64,000 bases of DNA from Anodontia alba (taxonomy: Eukaryota > Mollusca > Bivalvia > Lucinida > Lucinidae). Under the pieces are notes generated by a model. It was not told the DNA's origin, made no database searches, and saw nothing but the letters and a program-made list of their open reading frames with translations. How positions within the stretch are numbered: position 1 is the stretch's first letter; each line of letters starts with the position of its first letter. Position numbers and translations under genes: made by a program. The stretch is from positions 16,727,211 to 16,791,210 of the forward strand of contig OZ024821.1 of NCBI GenBank assembly GCA_964016985.1, written 5' to 3'. Shown piece after piece: positions 56,727-64,000 of this stretch.

Positions 56727-57820
56727 AATTTCGGATATGTCCAGTTAACTTCCTGTTGGTGTGTTAAATAACTGTTGGATGGGCGGTAAATATCAGCCGC
56801 CGCCTGTTGTGTCTACACAGTTTGTACACTGTTTGTCAAAAATGCTTAGAGTATATACAGTGGATCTTTTAGTAATATCATTTAATAATTCTGGTATATA
56901 CAGTGGATCTTTTAGTAATATCATTTAATAATTCTAACAAATTGAATTTTTTTAGTTACTTTATAACAAATTTTAATCATTTAGTAATTTCAAAGGTACT
57001 TGATACATGTATATCTGGTGGACTTTCCGCCATTTTGATCAAGGGAGACTATGTTTATTACTTCCTGTTTACTTTCCTGCACGGAGTGTCCCTACCAAAA
57101 ACGAGTCTATTCTGATAGGAAAATACATGCTTTCTGTTTGGAATAGACCTCTTTTCAGGAATGAGCAAAAAGAAATTGACACTCGTCACCCTTGAAAGTG
57201 TAGCTATATATATTTCCCTAAAGTAGGAATCCCTCAGATTCATTTCTAGGTAACTTAACCTTTACCATTGTCTGAGCTAATTCAGCACATGGCAAACTGA
57301 TGGTATTTTTCTTAATTTCCAGAAAACAGGATTTGACAGTTCATGCAAATTGTTCTCACTGTAGACAGTTTGGAAATAAAACAATCTTTCAAAATGATGT
57401 CTGCTGAAAGTTTTATAGCAGATTTAGACAACAGATTTTTACGTAGCTGTCAACAGATTCACATAGGGGTAACGCCAGAAACTTTTTGCCTGGACCTGTG
57501 CGTAATTCATGCGCAGAAATAACTCGCCGACAGACCAGATGCTAGGGGCCTGGTCTGTACGTTACACAAATCTGAGCGGTCAATAGATGTGTATTATATG
57601 TACACTTACTCAACTGTGACGCAAACTAGGAGAGCTCGTAAAAAGAAATAAAAAAAGAGCCACCAACCTTTTATATCCGGTTTATGACACCTCCTCTTCT
57701 GCGTCGTCTGCCAGCAGCAAGCATACAATCATTCATCAACCCGTTCGGCTCTTCTTGGGGTCATCCAACCATAGAACTTCCGGATACTCGGTAAATAAGT
57801 TGCTTGTCAGTCAATCATCC
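56727..57820. other. Intron; short tandem duplication and palindromic element
   Basis: A 47-bp direct repeat ('atatacagtggatcttttag') at 56851-56945 and a 'cagttcatgcaaattgttct' inverted element at 57300-57420. No exon is recognised. Confidence 0.4.
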
Positions 57821-57822
57821 CG

Positions 57823-58047
57823 CTATACTGGGTAGTAGCTGTTCGAATCGGGGTCCTCCAAATGTTTGAGGTGTAGTCTCCTTCCACCGACCCACAGGAC
57901 GCCAGCGTCCATGGCTGTTTCGTCGGTGTTTGTCCCCGTCGGTAACTTAGCCGCAATCTTGAAGATGTCGTTGCCGCTACAGAATCGCTTTAAGATTTTA
58001 CGATCCGAGAATTCTGTGCGGTGATATGACAATATAGCATATTTCAA
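57823..58047 (-). CDS. Unknown 74-aa ORF
   Basis: A mixed-composition ORF (SDRKILKRFCSGNDIFKIAA) with GC content above its surroundings, close to the 3' side of the repeat at 58160. It may belong to that mobile element or be a retrocopied gene fragment. No domain is recognised and no splice partner is found. Confidence 0.25.
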   Translation of the reverse strand: MKYAILSYHRTEFSDRKILKRFCSGNDIFKIAAKLPTGTNTDETAMDAGVLWVGGRRLHLKHLEDPDSNSYYPV

Positions 58048-58159
58048 ATGCTTTACACCATACCCTCCTAAGATTTATATTTGGAATGGTTGTCACCTGA
58101 TTGGAAACGATGAGCGACTATAATATAAAGTTATAAAAGAAAAAAAAAGTAACGGAAAG

Positions 58160-58800
58160 CCGTCAATTAGCCTTGAGTACTCGTCGTTGTTTATTATAGT
58201 GATTAATTTGATTTTTATATTTTAGCTTTGATGCATTGACTGAGTTGGGAGCCTTTATGCGAACCGAATTTTTATGTATTTCTCTATTAAGAGTAGCATC
58301 GGGACCCAGGGTGAAGTTAGCTAGCTCTAAAAGTGCTTTAAACCCCCCGATGGTTTGCTCTACCGACCGTTCTAAGGCGGTGGTCCCGGTGTTAGTCTTA
58401 CTCTTTGTTGCTTTGTGGTTTATTCTACGAGGCGATTTGTTGTATGTCGTTCTGTGTGTCATTTTGTTCTTGTGTTTTTCAGTCCTTTTAGTATTGTGAT
58501 TACCTCGCTTGGGGAAGAGAGAGCTAATCTTAGTGCTTTTCGTACGTTTGTTCGGTTTGTGCTTGTTTAGATTTGTCGGTTTCCTCTTCCTCTTGGGGTC
58601 TGGGAAGGGCTGCAGTTTGTGATTGTGGCACTCCCTGGACTTTTCTCTTACCTTGTTTTGAACACTCTCTGGGTGAATTCAGAGAGAAACTTGATGATAT
58701 GTTTTCTTATTTTTGTGAGAAAAGTTTTTCAGTATGTCGTCTGCTGATTTTGTTTTCTCAAATTGCTGATCGTTAAACGCTACACATCAGTTACATTCTT
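58160..58800 (-). mobile_element. Repeat family with basic ORF, copy 2
   Basis: Reverse copy of 11438-11946. The 99-codon ORF (58462-58163) matches the 106-codon ORF of copy 1 with several substitutions and no gaps. Upstream the same frame is open through a Lys/Arg-rich segment to about 58660, where copy 1 has a stop. No target duplication is identified. Confidence 0.55.
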
Positions 58801-58812
58801 CCTCCTCTTCCC

Positions 58813-59089
58813 ATCACGAAAACATGCCTATATAATACTGACCCCCTTAAGCCCCCTTTTTTATATATAAAACCGGGGTTTCACAGGGGTATACATTATT
58901 TTCCTTATTTCTGCTCAAAAACATAAATTTGGTACGCGTTAGAACCGCATCGCAGAGGCAGTTCTAACGAGTACCCACAATCTACGTTTTGCGCAGAAAT
59001 ATGAAAAATATCAGAGGTTTTTGTATGAAAATTTTCAGTTTTTAGAGTTGAAATTTTCTATATAATTGAATAGGCATGTTTTCGTAATG
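58813..59089 (-). mobile_element. Palindromic MITE copy
   Basis: Ends 'atcacgaaaacatgcctata' and 'taggcatgttttcgtaatg'. The central hairpin is diverged ('gaaccgcatcgcagaggcagttc'). Confidence 0.83.
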
Positions 59090-59119
59090 CTACAACTACT
59101 TTTGCTACTATTACTACAG

Positions 59120-59445
59120 CAACAACTACTAGTGCTGCAGTAACAACTACCACTGTTACTACTAATACTACTACCTCAACTACTACTACTGCTGCTAGTA
59201 ATAGTAATAGTTGTAATATTAGTGGTTCAAATAGTAGTACTTACGGTCAGCTTTCTTTGATTCCCTTAGGATGGGTAATTATTTTTCGAGGGATGAGAGG
59301 TGTAGGAGACAGCATGTATACTGCTTGGGTAAATGGAGCAAGCACAACAGATGATGCGAACTGTATCACGGCTGGCAGTTCGCCATGTAACAAACATTAC
59401 AGAAATTCATCAATAGACAACTGGCCAGATCTCAACGTAAAATCA
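59120..59445 (+). CDS. Secreted PAN/CCP/EGF protein, exon 6: Thr-rich stalk and C-terminal module
   Basis: Acceptor 'tactattactacag|', phase 1 entry as required; donor 'aaatca|gtgagt' gives phase 0. It begins with a Thr/Ser-rich stretch (TTTSTTTTAASNSNS), probably O-glycosylated. It continues into a folded-looking part (WVIIFRGMRGVGDSMYTAW, NCITAGSSPCNKHYRNS). The module is not recognised by name. The donor implies further exons beyond the window or in the next 4.5 kb. The alternative acceptor at 59140 would change the frame and is disfavoured. Confidence 0.65.
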
Positions 59446-59479
59446 GTGAGTAATTTAACCGCAACGTAAGAAAACATAT

Positions 59480-59950
59480 CCTATATGCGCCCAACGAAGA
59501 CTCTAATCATCCTGCGAATCCGAGCAGTCTGATCGGAATCTTCGTTGTCAGTATGAAGAAACCTGGCACCATTGGCAATCCAAAATGTGTCTATTTAGGA
59601 TTCCAGTCAGACTGCATGAATGCGCAGGCTGATTTGAGTATTTAGTTGCGCACATGTCCAAAGGAACCATTTTCAGACGTTGCGGTTCTTTTAAACCATT
59701 ATTATTTGAGCCAGCGCATAAGAAAAACCTACAGTTAGGCTCAGATCAGCTTGTACATTCACCCAGTATGGCAAGGGTTCCCCTTTATCCCTGTTTGGAT
59801 AGCTTGGAGTCTGTAGAAGGCATATGCGATTCAGCGAAGACTCTTATCAGATGCGCGGATGCGCAGTCTGATCAGAGTCTTCGCTGGTCTAATAAATCAT
59901 ACCGTAGGTTTGTCGTGTGCTTGCTCATTGCGCATCTAATAAAGTAGAGT
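59480..59950. mobile_element. Two fragments of the 'gccagcgcatgacaa' MITE family
   Basis: Copies at about 59480-59665 and 59705-59950 contain 'cgcccaacgaagactc', 'gagccagcgcataag' and 'cagtctgatcagagtcttcgct', diverged from 39067. Confidence 0.65.
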
Positions 59951-60501
59951 TGGAAAGCAGATCACAAACATTAAATTTGTACGACCAGACACGGCAGAGT
60001 GACATCGTTCTAGTCTGTATGCCATGACAATGGCAATTTACAATAACGGAAACAGTTATAATAGTTCTTTAAAGAAATGAATGTACCCGTCCGACTTGCC
60101 TTATGGACAAGCCCGTAGAGCATATCACGGAATGGTTGATATTAGTACGTAATCTGACCTAAACAATCTTGAAAAAAAGGCAATTAACTGTCCCCTTTTT
60201 TCAAAATATTTTCTTATCCTGGCTGGTTAATTGAAAATATTGCATTTATGTCCTCCATTTATACGTTTACAGCAAGTCATGCATTTCCTGTCAGAAGACT
60301 GCTAAACGGGAAAAGACAAACCCTCAAGCCAACACCGTCAAAATATCTCTCTCTTTTGACATGGAATCTGCTTTAAAAGGTTTGCTCCAAATTCTTTCCT
60401 TTCAGAGTAGACGCATTTCTGGCCATGTTGTACAGGAATCAAACAGGAAATCTCAAACATTGCCCCCCGCCCTCCTTCCCCCCCCCCCCCACACACACAC
60501 C

Positions 60502-60962
60502 GGGAGCTAACCACTAAATATTTTTCCATAGGCGACAATAGTAACCTTTTACATGCTGCCACAAAAAACTACACATACAAAACTTTTCAAACCTTACTTG
60601 TTTATAGAGCCACCATAGCTCAACAAGTTTCTGAGAAAAAATCCACACGTTGCCCTGCTCCTTTTCAAGTTACGGTCCACCATGATTGTTTACCTGCAGC
60701 TTCGCAGCGAATAACAAGCGGACTTCTTTTAATGGAGGGGTGACCATATAATATCAGCAACAATTTCTTTGAGCTTGCAGATATAATTATAAAAAAACAC
60801 ATCATTTTAATTCCTTATAACTATCATTTTCTAACACTGAAATAAAACCTGGGATATATATCCAGTGGAAGCATGTCTGGTATTTAGGCTGCAACTGAAA
60901 CTCGGCCCAAAAGTGATAAAACCCGGCACTTCCAGTATTTAGTGTTTTAGTGTAATGCTACC
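60502..60962 (+). repeat. Direct repeat, copy 1 (about 455 bp)
   Basis: Begins 'gggagctaaccactaaatat' and ends 'tagtgtaatgctacc'. The same sequence is at 62650-63104 with few differences. No TG...CA ends or tRNA primer site are seen, so LTR status is unsupported. Confidence 0.75.
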
Positions 60963-60978
60963 TATAGAGCAACATTTC

Positions 60979-61006
60979 CCTCCCCCCCCCCCCCCCCCCC
61001 CCCCCC
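60979..61006. repeat. Poly-C tract
   Basis: About 26 consecutive C after 'tccctc'. Confidence 0.9.
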
Positions 61007-61624
61007 TATTAAAGCACACACACAAAAAACAAAACAAAACACAAAAAAGCACGTAATATCAATAAAATAAACTGATTTCAACCAAATCATGTGCTTTGTT
61101 TTTACCTGTTTGCTTAATTTCTCTGATATGAACACTTTTTTGTATGCCTACCTGACACCCTGTAAAAATACAGCAAATCAAATAACAGAGATAAAAGAAG
61201 TGACTAAACACTTTTATTCTCTTTTCTTTCCAATCAACTGTCAGAATGATACAAAAATCAATCCATATAGCTATATACTTATCTTAACATGCAAATCAAG
61301 TACTTAGAAACAGTATGTGTATTACAATTATTGTCTTATCACACTCTAGCATGGACTAAATAGCTTGGCTTTAATATAACACCGAAATCTTAGTTGTTTG
61401 TGCCTGGAGTGTATTTTTATGAAAAATATATTACAGAAACATTATGAAAAATGTCAAATTATATGCAGAAAATATAAACTATAAGTTTAAATTGGGCCGG
61501 TTGACATGTCAGTGCCACGGGGTGTTTCAAATGTCAGCTTAAAGCAATAGATCGCAAACTTTTATTTGTGTTTTCTGATGAATAGAAAATAAGAAGAGAT
61601 AGAAAATTAACTAATAGATAAGTA

Positions 61625-62150
61625 CAAAGGTCAAGGTCATACAAGGTCAAGGTTAATGTCACACAAGGTCAAGGTCACCTAAATATAGAAAAGCATAGGA
61701 AATCCAGTTCTGTTATATGTTTCTAGGCATCCTTGTAGATTTTTAGAAGAAAAGTCACTAAGGTCAAGGTCACATGGTTGTTAAAAATAGAAGCAGTTTT
61801 GTTTGACTGATCCAGTTTCACTACCTGGTGGTGTGCATTCTAAAAAAAGGGCACTTATAGTTCATGTCATTATGGGATGCTATGCAATATGCCACTTTCC
61901 AAGTGATACATATCACCATCGTTTTATATTTACCTATATATTAGTACATATATTTCATTAAAAATAAATATAAAAGAAAATAATCTAATCTGATGTTCAA
62001 TTCAAGGCATGAAACAGTTTTTTCTGAAGGTCAAGGTCACAGAAATAGTTCATTCTCCATGCAAAAGCATTAATTTACTTTCCATATTTCCTGTGTAGTC
62101 TTCCAGTTCATGGAAATCAGAAGTCAAAAGTTCAGAGGTCAAGGTCATTT
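61625..62150 (+). repeat. Cluster of TCAAGGTCA words
   Basis: Exact TCAAGGTCA at 61631, 61669, 61764, 62031 and 62139, with near-matches between. The word equals the extended half-site of NR5A/ERR nuclear receptors but is also a plain dispersed repeat. Regulatory use is not shown. Confidence 0.4.
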
Positions 62151-62649
62151 CAATGTCACTGAAGTTAGCACTTTCATATGCCTTGTTCGGTTTCAGTGCG
62201 CAATGTCGAAAGTTCTAATGAGGCGCTGGTAAACTCAACAAACCTGCACGGGCTCAAAATGGTCACTTTACCGCTCGAATGTAACTGGGCGCGAGGCGCC
62301 TAAAGTTATTGAGAATCTTCCCTATTATTTTATATTCACATTACGTTTTTGTTTGAAAACACAGTCAACTACTCATTTGTTGACATCTGTCAACGACACA
62401 GGACAGACAGAAGATAAAGTTGTGAAAACTCTGTGTTTATAAATGGTGAATACTACTGTATAAACCACCTACATAATAAATACCTACTCCAGCTCACCCC
62501 CATTTCAAAATAAATTTTACAAAATGACCCCAGAATCCTTGAATATAGACTCATATTTGCTTATTTACCTTCAGGGGATTTAAATAAGAGCAGTTAAATA
62601 TCAGTAACAATTAGCAAGTTTATTTATTTGCTTTTCCCAGTCTACTGCA

Positions 62650-63104
62650 AGTTTAGGGAGCTAACCACTAAATATTTTTCCATCGGCGACAATAGTAACC
62701 TTTTACATGCTGCCACAAAAACTACACATACAAAACTTTTCAAACATTACTTGTTTATAGAGCCACCATAGCTCAACAAGTTTCTGAGAAAAAATCCACA
62801 CGTTGCCCTGCTCCTTTTCAAGTTACGGTCCACCATGATTGTTTACCTGCAGCTTCGCAGCGAATAACAAGCGGACTTTTTTTAATGGAGGGTGACCATA
62901 TAATATCAGCAACAATTTCTTTGAGCTTACAGATATAATTATAAAACACATCATTTTATTTCCTTCTAACTATCCTTTTCTCACATTGATATAAAACCTG
63001 GGATATATATCCAATGGAAGCATGTCTGGTATTTAGAATGCAACTGAGACCTCGGTCCAAAAGTGATAGAACCCGGCACTTCCAGTTTTAGTGTAATGCT
63101 ACCC
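62650..63104 (+). repeat. Direct repeat, copy 2 (about 455 bp)
   Basis: Second copy of 60502-60962, ending before a C-rich 'ccccccacgcacccacccac' tract. Confidence 0.75.
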
Positions 63105-63489
63105 CCCACGCACCCACCCACCCCACAACCACTGTACATGTACAATAGTGAAAAGTCCACTACATGTATCATTACATTTATGACAGCTACATCCAGTGTA
63201 GCTACATGTCAGCTTGCATATCAGAGCAACCGCATAACATAATATATGAGCAAGCTTTACACCGGTCAGACTACGTGGATGTGAAGTTTATTTCGGGTTA
63301 TATGTACATGCATGCTGATCGCATACGTCGTCTTCCGATTTACTTAAGTTATAGTTTAAAGTCCAAAGATTTACAAGGGGAAATGTTCAGTTACTCATAG
63401 TATGTTCTCCACTATGAGCTCGAACTGGAATGTATACATTCTTCGTTTTATGGATCACTGCCTATTATTGTTTTTGTCTGTCCATTTTC

Positions 63490-63875
63490 CATAACGACTA
63501 TTACAGTGAAACCTGAGAGCCACCTCTGAGACAGACTTTAATAAGTGAAGGTTGATGTGGAAAGGTGGCTGTCTTATGAAGGTACATGTCATGTAATTTT
63601 GCTTGCACGACATGTACTTTTATAAGACAGCCACCTTGTCTCTCCATTTTCCATAACAACTATTACAGTGAAACCTGTGTAAGAGAGCGACCTCTGAGAC
63701 AGATTTTAATAAGTGAGGGTTGATGTGGAAAAGTGGCTGTCTTATAAAGATACATGTCATGTAATTTTGCTAGCAAAATTACATGACATGTACCTTTATA
63801 AGACAGCCATCTTTCCACATCACCACTAAAGTCAGTTTCAGAGGTGGCTTTCATACACAGGTTTTACTGTAACTT
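63490..63875. mobile_element. Inverted-repeat element pair, 'acagtgaaacctg' family
   Basis: Two related blocks (63505-63625 and 63665-63871) with 'agtgaaacctg', 'ggctgtcttat' and inverted 'ataagacagccacctt'. The outer end 'acaggttttactgt' complements the start. Confidence 0.7.
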
Positions 63876-63937
63876 TAAGAGGATTCGTCATTCAGATAGG
63901 CAACCTTATCAGTATTATTGTGTATACCTTCTGAAAA

Positions 63938-64000
63938 GGACTCGTTCCTGTAAAACCACAGTTTTTAATGTATAAAAGTGGAGTTTAAGGGGGTCAAAAT
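63938..64000 (+). mobile_element. Palindromic MITE, right part, cut by window end
   Basis: 'cctgtaaaaccacagttttt' ... 'aagggggtcaaaat', the usual right half before the terminal repeat. Confidence 0.7.

Noticed and set aside
60502..63104. LTR retrotransposon
   Set aside because: The repeats lack TG...CA ends, and there is no primer site, polypurine tract or gag/pol sequence between them.

Overview
The window is animal nuclear DNA, most likely from a bivalve or related mollusc. It is AT-rich and gene-poor, packed with palindromic MITEs, tRNA-derived SINEs and microsatellites. It also holds an intron-rich secreted-protein gene. The species assignment is an inference from repeat style only.

The main object is a complete Polinton/Maverick (adintovirus-like) element at 13956-32812 (18,857 bp). 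It starts with AG, carries about 2.4-kb terminal inverted repeats (13956-16356 and 30435-32812), and has a perfect 6-bp target duplication ACAGTT. On the + strand, left to right, it encodes a double PC4-like ssDNA-binding protein, a 50-aa small protein, a chromodomain integrase, a TATA-box-binding-protein (TBP) homologue, a small basic protein, a penton-like minor capsid protein, a basic protein, a double-jelly-roll major capsid protein and an adenain-like protease. On the - strand, converging on the protease, it encodes protein-primed type DNA polymerase B, a membrane protein, a packaging ATPase, a paralogue of the small basic protein and an 82-aa protein. The only coding lesions I see are four single-base frameshifts, one in the integrase and three in PolB, all in homopolymers of 5-8 bases. 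The most unusual point is that the element carries both a TBP and a PC4-type coactivator, and its own promoters contain CCAAT plus TATA boxes (the one inside each TIR also has CRE-like sites). It may therefore bring its own basal Pol II transcription kit.

Left flank (1-13955): diverged tandem repeats; a miniature LTR retrotransposon (TRIM, 525-1060) whose LTRs contain a tRNA-like Pol III promoter; a MITE with 25-bp TIRs; a satellite array (about 155-bp units, 3.9-5.9 kb); a 2.2-kb long-inverted-repeat element; a possible coding exon (8798-9223, minus); and an old LINE (9.9-13.9 kb, minus) broken by a solo LTR and by a second repeat family. The Polinton sits inside one arm of a small foldback element. 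This nest lies between two blocks of the same 'ccgaaatca' minisatellite.

Right flank (32813-64000): the rest of the foldback element, minisatellite, a SINE, two mariner relics and at least ten copies of one palindromic MITE. It also holds a + strand gene whose exons (38677-59445) give a secreted protein: signal peptide, PAN/apple domain, linker, Sushi/CCP domain, two EGF-like modules, Thr-rich stalk and a C-terminal module. All splice phases agree across the five introns. The gene probably continues beyond 59445.
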